From the NCBI GenBank assembly GCA_002029295.1, contig MZGW01000001.1, forward strand, positions 186,001 to 250,000: a DNA stretch of 64,000 bases. The letters run 5' to 3'. Position 1 is the stretch's first letter; each line of letters starts with the position of its first letter. Shown here in pieces: positions 36,205 to 45,070 of this stretch. The notes beneath the pieces were generated by a model. That model was not told where the DNA came from, made no database searches, and saw only the letters and a program-made list of their open reading frames with translations. The stretch comes from Alkalithermobacter paradoxus. GTDB taxonomy: Bacteria > Bacillota > Clostridia > Peptostreptococcales > Peptostreptococcaceae. The position numbers and the translations under genes were made by a program.

Positions 36205-37884
36205 ATGCTCCTAGAATTATATATAGAAAATTGTGCACTTGTAAAAAAAACTCGCTTAATACTAGATAATGGTCTAAACATATTAACAGGAGAAACAGGA
36301 TCGGGAAAGTCTATAATAATAGATGCCTTAAACTTATGTCTAGGAGAAAGAGCTGATAAATCTTTTGTAAGAAAAGGGTCTGATAAAGGATTAGTTGAAG
36401 CTATATTTTGCATTGAAAACGAAAAAATAAAAAATGAGCTTTTAGATTATGGTATAGATTGTGAAGATGATGAAAATATAATTATAACAAGAGAAATATA
36501 TATAGATGGAAAAAGTGTAAGTAGAATAAATGGAAGAAATGTTAGGCTTTCATTCCTGAAAAAAATAGCATCTTTATTGATTGATATTCATAGCCAACAT
36601 GAGAATCAGTTGCTTATGAATAAAGATAAGCATCTGGAATTTTTAGATATGTATGGTGAAGAAAAGCTACACGATATAAAGTTAGACTATAAAGACATCT
36701 ATAATGAGTATATTTTATTAGTTAATGATCTAAAAAAGCTTACTGAAAATAAAGATGATAAGGAAATACAAAGAGAAGTAGATCTTTTGAAATTCCAAAT
36801 AAAAGAAATAGAAGATGCACAGTTAAAAGAAGAAGAGTATGATCAACTTGTAAAAGAAAGAGATATACATAGAAATAGTGAAAAAATACATAATAGTTTA
36901 AATAATTTATATAATAATTTATATGGATCTAATGTAAATGCATTTGATTTAATTTCTAAAGATTTAAAGGAATTAAGAAATCTATCTAGTTATGATGAGA
37001 AATTAGAAGACTTTTATATACAACTTGATGAAATAACGTGCAGAATAAATGATATATCAAAAGATATTAGATATTATAAAGATAATTTGGATTTTTCGCT
37101 TTCAGACCTTGACTCTATAGAAATGAGAATAGATACAATAAACAACTTAAAGAGAAAATATGGGAATACTATTGAGGAAATACTCCTATATAAAGAGAAA
37201 ATAAAATTAAGATTAGAGGAAATAATAAATAGAGATGAAAATATATCAAAACTAAAACAAAAAATAGATCAAGTAAAAGAACTATTAAATGAGAAAGCTA
37301 ATTTAATAACTCAGAAAAGAAAAGAAGTAGCACAGATGTTTGAACAGAATATATGCAACGAATTAGAAACTTTACATATGAAAAATGTAACGTTTAAGAT
37401 AGAATTCGCTTGCAAAAGCGAATATTCAGATAGAGGGAAAGATGATGTAGAATTTTTAGTATCATTTAATCTAGGAGAAGATTTAAAACCAATTCATAAG
37501 ATAGCATCAGGTGGAGAAATATCGAGATTTATGCTAGCTTTTAAGAAAATAATATCTGAAGTTGATCAAATAGGAACATTAGTATTTGATGAGATAGATA
37601 CTGGAATAAGTGGCATAGCAGCTCAAATAGTAGGTGAAAAATTAAAATTAATATCAAATAAAAAGCAAATACTTTGTATAACTCACTTGCCACAAATTGC
37701 AGTAAATGGAGATGCTCACTTTCATATAGAGAAAATAATTGAAGAAGATAGAACATATACCAATATTAATAAATTAAGTAAAGATGAAAAAGTAAAAGAA
37801 ATAGCCAGATTAATCGGAGGACTAAATATAACTCAAACAACAATAGAAAATGCAAAAGAAATAATAAGACTTGCAAAAGGGTAA
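36205..37884 (+). CDS. recN: DNA repair protein RecN
   Basis: RecN is an SMC-like ATPase that gathers double-strand ends during repair. The 559-residue protein has Walker A GETGSGKS (about residues 30-37), the conserved SRINGRNV segment, a long coiled coil interrupted by a hinge (about 160-370), the ABC signature IASGGEISRFMLA and Walker B VFDEIDTGISG. An AGGGGGG ribosome site precedes the ATG. It is the last gene of the run starting at nusB and overlaps the start of a terminator. Confidence 0.97.
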   Translation: MLLELYIENCALVKKTRLILDNGLNILTGETGSGKSIIIDALNLCLGERADKSFVRKGSDKGLVEAIFCIENEKIKNELLDYGIDCEDDENIIITREIYIDGKSVSRINGRNVRLSFLKKIASLLIDIHSQHENQLLMNKDKHLEFLDMYGEEKLHDIKLDYKDIYNEYILLVNDLKKLTENKDDKEIQREVDLLKFQIKEIEDAQLKEEEYDQLVKERDIHRNSEKIHNSLNNLYNNLYGSNVNAFDLISKDLKELRNLSSYDEKLEDFYIQLDEITCRINDISKDIRYYKDNLDFSLSDLDSIEMRIDTINNLKRKYGNTIEEILLYKEKIKLRLEEIINRDENISKLKQKIDQVKELLNEKANLITQKRKEVAQMFEQNICNELETLHMKNVTFKIEFACKSEYSDRGKDDVEFLVSFNLGEDLKPIHKIASGGEISRFMLAFKKIISEVDQIGTLVFDEIDTGISGIAAQIVGEKLKLISNKKQILCITHLPQIAVNGDAHFHIEKIIEEDRTYTNINKLSKDEKVKEIARLIGGLNITQTTIENAKEIIRLAKG

Positions 37885-37918
37885 AGATTTTATTAATCTT
37901 TACTCTCTTGTTTTTTTT
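37881..37918 (+). terminator. Terminator after recN
   Basis: GTAAAGATT pairs perfectly with AATCTTTAC over a 5-base loop; a T-run of eight follows 7 bases later. Confidence 0.8.
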
Positions 37919-37942
37919 GGAATTATTATAATTTTTTGATTA

Positions 37943-37973
37943 GCATATAAAAGACTTAATCAAGGAACATTAA
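37943..37973 (+). promoter_or_regulatory. Possible sigma-F/sigma-G promoter of spoIVB
   Basis: GCATA (37943-37947) matches the -35 shared by sigma-F and sigma-G. GGAACATTA follows 16 bases later and resembles a sigma-F -10. spoIVB is forespore-controlled in B. subtilis, which fits. Confidence 0.4.
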
Positions 37974-37999
37974 ACTTAAATCAAAAAATGAAGGATGTG

Positions 38000-39019
38000 A
38001 TGACGTTGATAAAATTTACAAAAAATAAAATATTAATGTTTTTATTGTTATCGGCTTTTGCAATTTCAACGTTTGTGCAATCCAACTTAAACATTGAGGC
38101 ATTAAATAGAAATAAGTTATACGTTATTCCACTTGGATATGTAGCCGGAATAAGATTAGACACAAAGGGAGTTTTAGTTATAGGTATGGATTCTGAAATT
38201 TTAAAGCAAAGAAATAGAGATTTAAAAGTTGGAGATATAATAACAAAGATAGAAGATACTGAAGTAAACAAAGCGAGTGAAATAGAGGACATTCTTAATT
38301 CCCTTAAAAAAGAATATGTAAATGTAACGTTAAAAAGAGATGGAGTATATATAGACAAAAAAGTAAAAGTATCAAAAGATGCTAGAACAAATAAATATAA
38401 AATGGGAGTATGGGTAAGAGATAGAGTTGCAGGAATAGGAACTTTAACATATTACAATCCTATAAATGGATCATTCGGTGCTTTAGGACATGGAATAACT
38501 GATGTTGATACGGGAAGATTAATAGAAATAAAAAGTGGAAAAATATATAGACCAAGTAGAATTAGAGTAAAAAAAGGTAAAATAGGATCTCCAGGAGAAT
38601 TAAGTGCAGAATTTACAGATAGCGTGGTTATTGGTAACTTCGATTCTAATACAAATTTTGGTATAAAGGGAAAAATAGAAGACACATCAGACTTTATGAA
38701 TTTGAAACCACTTGAAGTAGCTGAATATCATCAAGTTAAAAAAGGTAATGCATATATATTATTCCCAGATGAAAACAATAAAATAAGAAAATATGATGTA
38801 ATAATAGACAAGATATTTAGTCAAAATAGTCCAGAATCTAAAAGTATGGTGATAGAAATAGTAGATAAAGATCTGATAGAGTATACCGGTGGAATAGTAC
38901 AAGGAATGAGTGGAGCACCTATAATACAGGATGACAAATTAGTAGGAGCTATAACGCATGTATTTGTAAATGACCCTAAAAAAGGATATGGAATATTCGC
39001 AAAATGGATGGTAAAATAA
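38000..39019 (+). CDS. spoIVB: SpoIVB serine peptidase
   Basis: SpoIVB is secreted from the forespore into the intermembrane space, where in B. subtilis it cleaves SpoIVFA to allow pro-sigma-K processing. The protein (339 residues from this start) has an N-terminal membrane anchor (about 5-28), a PDZ domain (about 50-110), and the SpoIVB peptidase domain with GALGHGITD containing the probable catalytic His and GMSGAPI with the catalytic Ser. The ATG at 38000 follows GAAGGA; an ATG four codons upstream and a TTG two codons downstream are alternatives. Since the sigK here has no pro-sequence, its target in this organism may differ. Confidence 0.93.
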   Translation: MTLIKFTKNKILMFLLLSAFAISTFVQSNLNIEALNRNKLYVIPLGYVAGIRLDTKGVLVIGMDSEILKQRNRDLKVGDIITKIEDTEVNKASEIEDILNSLKKEYVNVTLKRDGVYIDKKVKVSKDARTNKYKMGVWVRDRVAGIGTLTYYNPINGSFGALGHGITDVDTGRLIEIKSGKIYRPSRIRVKKGKIGSPGELSAEFTDSVVIGNFDSNTNFGIKGKIEDTSDFMNLKPLEVAEYHQVKKGNAYILFPDENNKIRKYDVIIDKIFSQNSPESKSMVIEIVDKDLIEYTGGIVQGMSGAPIIQDDKLVGAITHVFVNDPKKGYGIFAKWMVK

Positions 39020-39047
39020 AAAAGTTTATCAATTATTAAATATTTAA

Positions 39048-39074
39048 GAAGGAAACTAATTAGAAATGTCGAAT
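39048..39074 (+). promoter_or_regulatory. Sigma-H promoter with overlapping 0A box upstream of spo0A
   Basis: GAAGGAAAC (39048-39056) and GTCGAAT (39068-39074) match the sigma-H pattern RnAGGAwww-N11-RnnGAAT with one mismatch and an 11-base spacer. A perfect 0A box, TGTCGAA (39067-39073), overlaps the -10. This indicates sporulation-sigma control and direct feedback by Spo0A itself. Confidence 0.75.
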
Positions 39075-39119
39075 TTATAATCTGTTGACAATTTAATTAT
39101 TTTTAGGGGGGAATTTTAA

Positions 39120-39932
39120 GTGAAAGAAACTATAAAAATAGTATTGGCAGATGATAATAAAGATTTTTGCCAAATAATAAAGGAATATCTAGGAAGTGAA
39201 GATGATGTTGAAATACTAGGAATCGCTAAAGATGGGGTAGAAGCGATAGAATTAGTTGTAGAAAAACAACCAGATTTGCTGGTATTAGATATAATAATGC
39301 CACATTTAGATGGTCTTGGAGTTATAGAGAAATTAAATGAAATGAATTTAGAAAAGATGCCTAAAATAATTATTTTATCTGCAGTTGGTCAAGATAAAAT
39401 AACTCAAAGAGCAATAAATTTAGGAGCAGATTATTACGTAGTTAAGCCATTTGATTTTAATGTATTTATAAATAGAATAAGAGAACTTGTTGGAACTAGA
39501 GTTATAACTCCTGTAGAAACAAATAGAAATACTGTAGAAATAAAAAACACTAAACCTAGCTTTGTTAAACCTAGTGGGAATATAGAAGCAGAGATAACGA
39601 ATATAATCCACGAAATAGGAGTTCCAGCACATATAAAAGGATACTTGTATCTTAGAGAAGCTATAAAGATGGTTATAAATAATGTTGAGCTTTTAAGTGC
39701 AGTAACTAAAGAATTGTACCCTAATATAGCAAAAGAGTTCAATACAACTCCATCTAGAGTTGAAAGAGCAATAAGACATGCTATAGAAGTCGCATGGAGC
39801 AGAGGAAAAGTTGATACTATAAATCAGTTATTCGGATATACAGTTCACAACACGAAAGGAAAACCTACAAATTCAGAATTTATAGCTATGGTTTCTGATA
39901 AATTAAGATTAGAACATAAAATGGCAAAATAA
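39120..39932 (+). CDS. spo0A: Sporulation master response regulator Spo0A
   Basis: Spo0A, when phosphorylated, switches cells into sporulation. The 270-residue protein has a receiver domain (about 1-120) with the acidic pair in ADDNKDF, phospho-acceptor Asp in [12 protein letters not shown] (about residue 58) and Lys in VVKPFD, then a linker and the Spo0A effector domain (about 150-270). That domain carries the recognition helix [22 protein letters not shown], identical in style to all Spo0A proteins that bind TGTCGAA. It begins with GTG after TTAGGGGGG. The spoIVB-spo0A order is conserved in spore-formers. Confidence 0.98.
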   Translation: MKETIKIVLADDNKDFCQIIKEYLGSEDDVEILGIAKDGVEAIELVVEKQPDLLVLDIIMPHLDGLGVIEKLNEMNLEKMPKIIILSAVGQDKITQRAINLGADYYVVKPFDFNVFINRIRELVGTRVITPVETNRNTVEIKNTKPSFVKPSGNIEAEITNIIHEIGVPAHIKGYLYLREAIKMVINNVELLSAVTKELYPNIAKEFNTTPSRVERAIRHAIEVAWSRGKVDTINQLFGYTVHNTKGKPTNSEFIAMVSDKLRLEHKMAK

Positions 39933-39935
39933 ATA

Positions 39936-39979
39936 AAAAACACTCCTAAAGGTCAAAGACTCTTAGGAGTATTTTTTTA
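39936..39979 (+). terminator. Terminator after spo0A
   Basis: AAAACACTCCTAA pairs largely with TTAGGAGTATTTT across a 13-base loop, followed by more T. Confidence 0.85.
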
Positions 39980-40085
39980 GGTCAATGTTCAAGAAGAATC
40001 ACTGCCTAATATAATATATTCTTTTAGATAAATTAGTATTACATAGTGAGGAATATTTAGTATAAAATAATCTAGAGGTGATAAA

Positions 40086-41429
40086 GTGAAAATAAATATT
40101 CCTAAAGAAGTAGAATATATAATCAATAAAATAGAAGAAAACGGATATGAAGCTTTTATAGTAGGAGGTTGCGTAAGAGATAGCTTGCTAGGAAAAATTC
40201 CTAATGACTTTGATATAACTACAAATGCTAATCCAAAAACCGTACTTGAGATATTTAAAGATGAAATTACAATCCCAACAGGCTTAAAGCACGGAACAAT
40301 AACATTAGTTATAAACAAAAACCATTATGAAATTACAACATATAGAATAGAAGGAACATATTCAGATAATAGAAAACCTGATAAAGTAGAATACACTAAT
40401 GACTTGATACAAGATTTGAAAAGGCGTGATTTTACAATAAATGCAATGGCATATAATAAAAGAATAGGTCTTGTGGATAAGTTTGATGGAAAAAAGGACT
40501 TAAAAAATAAAATAATAAGAGCTGTTGGAAACCCTGATGAAAGATTTAAAGAAGATGCACTTAGAATGCTAAGAGCAATTAGATTTTCATCTCAACTAAA
40601 TTTTAATATACATAAAGACACCTTAAATGCTATATCTAAAAACGCAGAATTGATAAACAATATAAGCAGTGAAAGAATAAGAGATGAAATTAATAAAATA
40701 CTTGTGTCAAATAATTCTGGAAAAATATATCTAATGCACAAAATAGGATTATTAAGACATATAATCTTAGAACTTGATGAAGGCATGAAAACCAAACAAA
40801 ATAACCCTTATCATATATACAATGTAGGTATTCATACATTAAAATCCGTTAAAAATATTGAACCGATTCTACACCTTAGACTTTCTATGCTACTTCATGA
40901 CATTGGAAAAGTGAAGGTTAAGACTACTGATGAAAATGGCATAGACCATTTTTACAATCACGCTAAAATTTCATCAGAAATTTCCGTGGAAATATTAAAA
41001 AGATTACATTATGACAATAATACTATAGAAAAGGTAAGACTTCTTACACTGTATCACGATAGCAAAATTCATCCAAATAAGAAATCTATAAAGAAATGGT
41101 TAAATAGAATAGGTAAAGAAAATTTGGATGATTTACTAAAAGTAAAATTAGCAGATAATCTAGCTAAAAATTCAATATGTCACGATGAGATAAAAAAAGA
41201 AATAAAAGAAATAAAAGAAATTTTGAAAAAAGTAGTAGAAAGTAATGAATGCTTTACTATAAAAGATTTAGCCATAAGTGGAAAAGATATAATGAATCTT
41301 GGATATAACCAAGGAAAAGAAATTGGAATAATATTAAATGAAATGTTAGAAATTGTAATAGATAATCCAGACTTAAATAATAAAGATTATCTTCTGAATA
41401 TCATAAAAACAAAGAAGCACTTTCTTTAA
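40086..41429 (+). CDS. cca: CCA tRNA nucleotidyltransferase with HD domain
   Basis: This class II enzyme adds or repairs the 3' CCA of tRNAs. The 447-residue protein has the nucleotidyltransferase signature GGCVRDSLLGKIPNDFDI (about 22-39), RRDFTINAMAYN, the nucleotide-selecting region EDALRMLRAIRF, and a C-terminal HD phosphohydrolase domain (LLHDIGK, about 250-255). It begins with GTG after TAGAGGTGA. Whether it makes full CCA or only part cannot be decided here, because organisms with two such enzymes split the task; only this one is in the window. Confidence 0.94.
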   Translation: MKINIPKEVEYIINKIEENGYEAFIVGGCVRDSLLGKIPNDFDITTNANPKTVLEIFKDEITIPTGLKHGTITLVINKNHYEITTYRIEGTYSDNRKPDKVEYTNDLIQDLKRRDFTINAMAYNKRIGLVDKFDGKKDLKNKIIRAVGNPDERFKEDALRMLRAIRFSSQLNFNIHKDTLNAISKNAELINNISSERIRDEINKILVSNNSGKIYLMHKIGLLRHIILELDEGMKTKQNNPYHIYNVGIHTLKSVKNIEPILHLRLSMLLHDIGKVKVKTTDENGIDHFYNHAKISSEISVEILKRLHYDNNTIEKVRLLTLYHDSKIHPNKKSIKKWLNRIGKENLDDLLKVKLADNLAKNSICHDEIKKEIKEIKEILKKVVESNECFTIKDLAISGKDIMNLGYNQGKEIGIILNEMLEIVIDNPDLNNKDYLLNIIKTKKHFL

Positions 41430-41453
41430 AATTATACAAAGAAAGTGCTTTAT
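41415..41453 (+). terminator. Terminator overlapping the end of cca
   Basis: AAGCACTTTCTTT pairs perfectly with AAAGAAAGTGCTT over a 10-base loop, followed by TATT. The 5' arm lies in the last cca codons. Confidence 0.8.
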
Positions 41454-41556
41454 TAACATGAATTGAAAATTCATAATTGTCAAAACTTATCTAAACTATG
41501 TAATTATATGCTATAATAAGTTTTGTTAATCACGAGAAATATTAGGAGGTAGCAAA

Positions 41557-42678
41557 ATGAGAATTAAAGCTCCTATCAAAATAGATAGAAAAACAAAAAA
41601 TTTAGCTAAGAGACTAACTACTGGCGATATAGCAGTTATAAATCACAGAGATATAGATGAAGTTGCGGCCAACTCTTTAGTAGAAACTAAAATCAAGGCT
41701 GTTATAAATGCTGACACATCGATAAGTGGTAGATATCCTAATAAAGGACCAGAAATACTTTCAAAGAAAAACATACTTATATTAGATAACGTAGGTAAAG
41801 AAGTATTTGAATCTTTAAAAGAAGGGGATATATTAGAAATAGTAGATAACAATATATATCTTCAAGATAAGTTAATAGGAAGTGGAGAAATCTTAGATGA
41901 AAATAAGATACAAGAAAAGCTAAAAGCATGTCATGAAAATTTATCGAATGAACTAGATAACTTCATAGACAACACTATAGAATATGCAAAAAAAGAAAAA
42001 GGATTTATACTTGGGGATTTAGAAATGCCTCACATCAAAACTAAGTTTATGGACAAACATGCATTAGTAGTGGTTAGAGGACAAAACTATAAAGAAGATT
42101 TAAGCACGATAATTTCATACATAGAAGAAGTAAAACCAGTATTAATAGGAGTAGATGGTGGAGCAGATGCTCTTTTAGAATTTGGATATACCCCTGATAT
42201 GATAGTTGGAGATATGGATAGTGTAAGTGATAAGTGCTTAAAACAATGTAAAGAAATAGTTGTACATGCATACCCTGATGGCAGAGCTCCTGGACTTAAG
42301 AGAGTAAATGATTTAGGGCTTAATGCAACTGTTTTTCCTGCTCCGGGAACAAGTGAAGATATAGCAATGCTTATAGCCTACGAAAATGGTGCACAGCTTA
42401 TAGTTGCTTTAGGAACCCATTCAAATATGATAGACTTTCTTGAAAAAGGAAGAAAAGGTATGGCCAGTACATTTTTAGTTAGACTAAAAATAGGATCTAA
42501 ACTTATAGATGCAAAAGGTGTAAGCATGTTATATCAAAGTAGGTTAAAAATAAAATATATATGGGGTCTTATGATAGCGGCTTTATTTCCAATTCTTATA
42601 GTGGCATATCTTTCGCCTCCTATACAACAACTTATAAAGCTTATGGAAATAAAGATGAGACTGTTACTAGAATTTTAA
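41557..42678 (+). CDS. steA: SteA-like protein with thiamine pyrophosphokinase-like domain
   Basis: SteA in Corynebacterium works with SteB in cell division and wall hydrolysis; in Clostridia the role is untested. The 373-residue protein begins with a basic beta-rich segment (MRIKAPIKIDRKTKNLAKRL). Its central domain resembles thiamine pyrophosphokinase, with GVDGGADALLEFGYTPDMIVGDMDSVSD (about 193-220) and an APGTSEDIAML stretch. It ends in one membrane helix (about 326-350) and a short tail. The TPK motif NGG/GD pair is partly kept but substrate binding looks altered. A TTAGGAGGT ribosome site precedes the ATG. It is followed 12 bases later by a SteB/MctB-like gene. Confidence 0.82.
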   Translation: MRIKAPIKIDRKTKNLAKRLTTGDIAVINHRDIDEVAANSLVETKIKAVINADTSISGRYPNKGPEILSKKNILILDNVGKEVFESLKEGDILEIVDNNIYLQDKLIGSGEILDENKIQEKLKACHENLSNELDNFIDNTIEYAKKEKGFILGDLEMPHIKTKFMDKHALVVVRGQNYKEDLSTIISYIEEVKPVLIGVDGGADALLEFGYTPDMIVGDMDSVSDKCLKQCKEIVVHAYPDGRAPGLKRVNDLGLNATVFPAPGTSEDIAMLIAYENGAQLIVALGTHSNMIDFLEKGRKGMASTFLVRLKIGSKLIDAKGVSMLYQSRLKIKYIWGLMIAALFPILIVAYLSPPIQQLIKLMEIKMRLLLEF

Positions 42679-42690
42679 GGAGGAATAAAT

Positions 42691-43557
42691 ATGTCTATAA
42701 ATATGAAGTATTACGTAGTTACTATAAGTGCTATATTCATAGCTTTAGGGATAGGAATATTAATAGGATTTAACCTAAATACTGATGGATTAATTCAAGA
42801 TCAACAAACTCAAATAATACAAAGATTAGAAGATCGATTTACTAATATAAAAAACGAAAATGAAATACTAGAAAATAAAGTTATGACTTTATCTAAAAAG
42901 AACGATAATCTTAATAAATATATAGAAAAAACATATAATTATGTTATAGAAGATAAGTTAGTAGAAAAAAATATAGGAATTATTCAAACAACAGAAGATT
43001 ATTTCTATACAAATGTAAAAGAATTTATAGATTCAGCTGGAGGCAGCACTTCTTTTGAAATAATACTAAAAGATAAGATTTTAGAAAACCTAGATTTAAG
43101 TGTACTAGGAGAAGAACTTAATTTTCAACTAGCTACAAAAGAAGACTTAGTTTCATATATACTTCAATCTATATATGAAACTAAAGATTCACAAGCATTA
43201 ATAGACCTTAGAGAAAAAGGCCTTATCGAGATAAAAAGCATGAATTTAGAATTTGAAAATCTAGACTGGGTAATTTTACAAGGTGGAAGCATAGTTAATA
43301 ATGAAGAAAAAATAAATAGTTTTGATAAAAAAGTAATAGACTATTTTAAAAACAAGAATGTAGCTTTAGTTGGAAGTGAAAGAAGTGATGTAGAAGTATC
43401 TTATATACCTTTTTATAAAAAGTCTAGAATTTCAACTGTAGACAATATAGACGAAGTTACAGGTAAAATATCACTAATAATGATTTTAGACGGAGTTAAA
43501 GGTCATTTTGGATTAAAGGAAACTGCTACAGATTTTATGCCATTTGAAGTAAGATAA
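42691..43557 (+). CDS. steB: SteB/MctB-like (copper transporter family) membrane protein
   Basis: The 288-residue protein has one N-terminal membrane helix (about 6-26, VVTISAIFIALGIGILIGF), then a coiled-coil stretch (about 40-80) and a soluble alpha/beta domain outside the membrane. This is the layout of the MctB family, often mislabelled copper transporter, to which SteB belongs. No metal motif is visible. Pairing with the SteA-like gene and two glycosyltransferase genes suggests a wall or envelope complex rather than metal transport. An AAGGAGGA ribosome site overlaps the end of the SteA-like gene. Confidence 0.82.
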   Translation: MSINMKYYVVTISAIFIALGIGILIGFNLNTDGLIQDQQTQIIQRLEDRFTNIKNENEILENKVMTLSKKNDNLNKYIEKTYNYVIEDKLVEKNIGIIQTTEDYFYTNVKEFIDSAGGSTSFEIILKDKILENLDLSVLGEELNFQLATKEDLVSYILQSIYETKDSQALIDLREKGLIEIKSMNLEFENLDWVILQGGSIVNNEEKINSFDKKVIDYFKNKNVALVGSERSDVEVSYIPFYKKSRISTVDNIDEVTGKISLIMILDGVKGHFGLKETATDFMPFEVR

Positions 43558-43571
43558 CTGGAGGAAACAAT

Positions 43572-44255
43572 ATGGATAAATATATAAGCATAGTAATGCC
43601 TGCATATAATGAAGAAAGCAGAATAAAAGATACTCTAGATGGATTAAAAGATATAAGTTATATAAATGAAGTAATAGTTGTAGATGATGGTTCTTCTGAT
43701 AAAACTTTTGAAATAGCGTCATCATATCCGTTTGTGAAAGCACATAAGTTAGAAAAAAACATGGGAAAAGGATACGCTTTAAACTATGGACTTAAATACG
43801 CTATTGAAAAGTCAGATATAATAGGATTTCTAGATGCAGACTTAGGGCTTACATCAAAAGAAGTCGAAAAATTAATAACTCCTATACTGAATGAAAATAT
43901 AGATGTAACTATAGCAAAATTTCCAAAGGCCAAGAGAAAAGGTGGAGTAGGATTAGTCAAAAAGCTAGCTAAAAATGGAGTTAAATACCTAACAGGTAAA
44001 GAAATTGAAAGTAGTCTGTCAGGACAAAGAGTATTCAAAAAAGAAGTATTAATGGAATTTGATAAAATACCTTTTGGATATGGTGTTGAAGTTGGAATGA
44101 CAATAGATATACTACGAAAAGGATATAGTGTTAAAGAAGTCCTAGTTAATATGACACACAATGAAACAGGAAGAAACTTAAAGGGATTTATTCATAGAGG
44201 TAAACAATTTTATCATATAGCTCTTATATTAGGAGAAAAAATATTAAGGAGGTAA
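43572..44255 (+). CDS. Family 2 glycosyltransferase, polyprenyl-phosphate type
   Basis: The 227-residue GT-A protein begins MDKYISIVMPAYNEESRI and has the nucleotide-sugar motifs VVDDGSSDKT (about 35-44) and FLDADLG (about 84-90). Later SSLSGQRVFKKEV and GYGVEVGMTIDI match polyprenyl-phosphate mannose/glucose synthase-like enzymes. It lacks the C-terminal membrane helices of some relatives, so it is probably a peripheral enzyme. Donor and acceptor cannot be assigned. It lies between the SteB-like gene and a MraY-like gene with 14- and 4-base gaps. Confidence 0.88.
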   Translation: MDKYISIVMPAYNEESRIKDTLDGLKDISYINEVIVVDDGSSDKTFEIASSYPFVKAHKLEKNMGKGYALNYGLKYAIEKSDIIGFLDADLGLTSKEVEKLITPILNENIDVTIAKFPKAKRKGGVGLVKKLAKNGVKYLTGKEIESSLSGQRVFKKEVLMEFDKIPFGYGVEVGMTIDILRKGYSVKEVLVNMTHNETGRNLKGFIHRGKQFYHIALILGEKILRR

Positions 44256-44259
44256 GAGT

Positions 44260-45057
44260 TTGATATATATAGTGTTTATTATAGGATTGCTTGGAACACT
44301 GTTTATTATTCCATATTTTAAAGATATGTTGATAGAAAGCAACATTGTAAGAAAAAACTATCTAAATAATGAAATTCCTGTATCTATGGGGATAGTTTTT
44401 TTACCAATGTTAGTTATAAATGCTATAGTAATAAGGTATTTCTACACAAATAATTATATATACATATATTTATTTGGAATAATATCTATGGCGTTTATAG
44501 GAATAATAGACGATTTGATAGGAAGTAGAAATGTGACTGGATTAAAAGGGCATTTAAAAAGTTTACTAAGTGGAAAGCTAACTACAGGAGGATTTAAAGC
44601 TTTATTTGGTGGGTTCGTAGCTTTATTTATATCTGTTAGTATATCAAAAGATATAGTTGATATATTTGTAAATACATTATTAATAGCACTTTTTACTAAT
44701 CTAATAAATTTATTAGATCTACGACCAGGTAGAGCTATAAAAGGATATACACTTGTAGCATTATTATTATTTATAAATATAAAAGGATATGATAGAGTAC
44801 TCATTATTTCATTACTATCAAGTGTATTAGCTTACTTTAAGGAAGATATAAAGGCAAAAGCTATGATGGGAGATGCAGGATCTAATGTTCTTGGCATATC
44901 ACTTGGAATAATTGCTGCTAATAATTTTGATATTCAAATTAGATCTATTATATTAATTTTATTAATAGGTATTCATATACTAACTGAAAAGTATTCTCTT
45001 ACAAAAATAATAGAGAGCAACAAGGTATTAAATTATTTAGATAAACTTGGAAGATAA
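44260..45057 (+). CDS. MraY/WecA-like phospho-sugar:polyprenyl-phosphate transferase, short form
   Basis: The 265-residue protein has about eight hydrophobic segments and the family residues for Mg and polyprenyl binding: IDDLIG (about 88-93), LINLLDLRPGRAIKG (about 147-161, matching the NxxDG region) and MMGDAGSN (about 206-213). It is shorter than MraY (about 320-360) and lacks the C-terminal HHH-type loop, so it is not the peptidoglycan enzyme. It may be a WecA-like initiator or a divergent relative of unknown substrate. It starts with TTG; its AAGGAGGTAA ribosome site includes the stop of the previous gene. Confidence 0.8.
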   Translation: MIYIVFIIGLLGTLFIIPYFKDMLIESNIVRKNYLNNEIPVSMGIVFLPMLVINAIVIRYFYTNNYIYIYLFGIISMAFIGIIDDLIGSRNVTGLKGHLKSLLSGKLTTGGFKALFGGFVALFISVSISKDIVDIFVNTLLIALFTNLINLLDLRPGRAIKGYTLVALLLFINIKGYDRVLIISLLSSVLAYFKEDIKAKAMMGDAGSNVLGISLGIIAANNFDIQIRSIILILLIGIHILTEKYSLTKIIESNKVLNYLDKLGR

Positions 45058-45070
45058 AGAGGTTATATTA

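Noticed and set aside
39085-39112. TTGACA upstream of spo0A as a sigma-A promoter
   Set aside because: At 17 bases downstream the sequence is G-rich (GGGAAT), with no -10, and it overlaps the ribosome site.
42691-43557. Copper transporter annotation for the MctB-like protein
   Set aside because: There is one membrane helix, no Cys/Met/His metal motif, and the neighbours point to an envelope complex.
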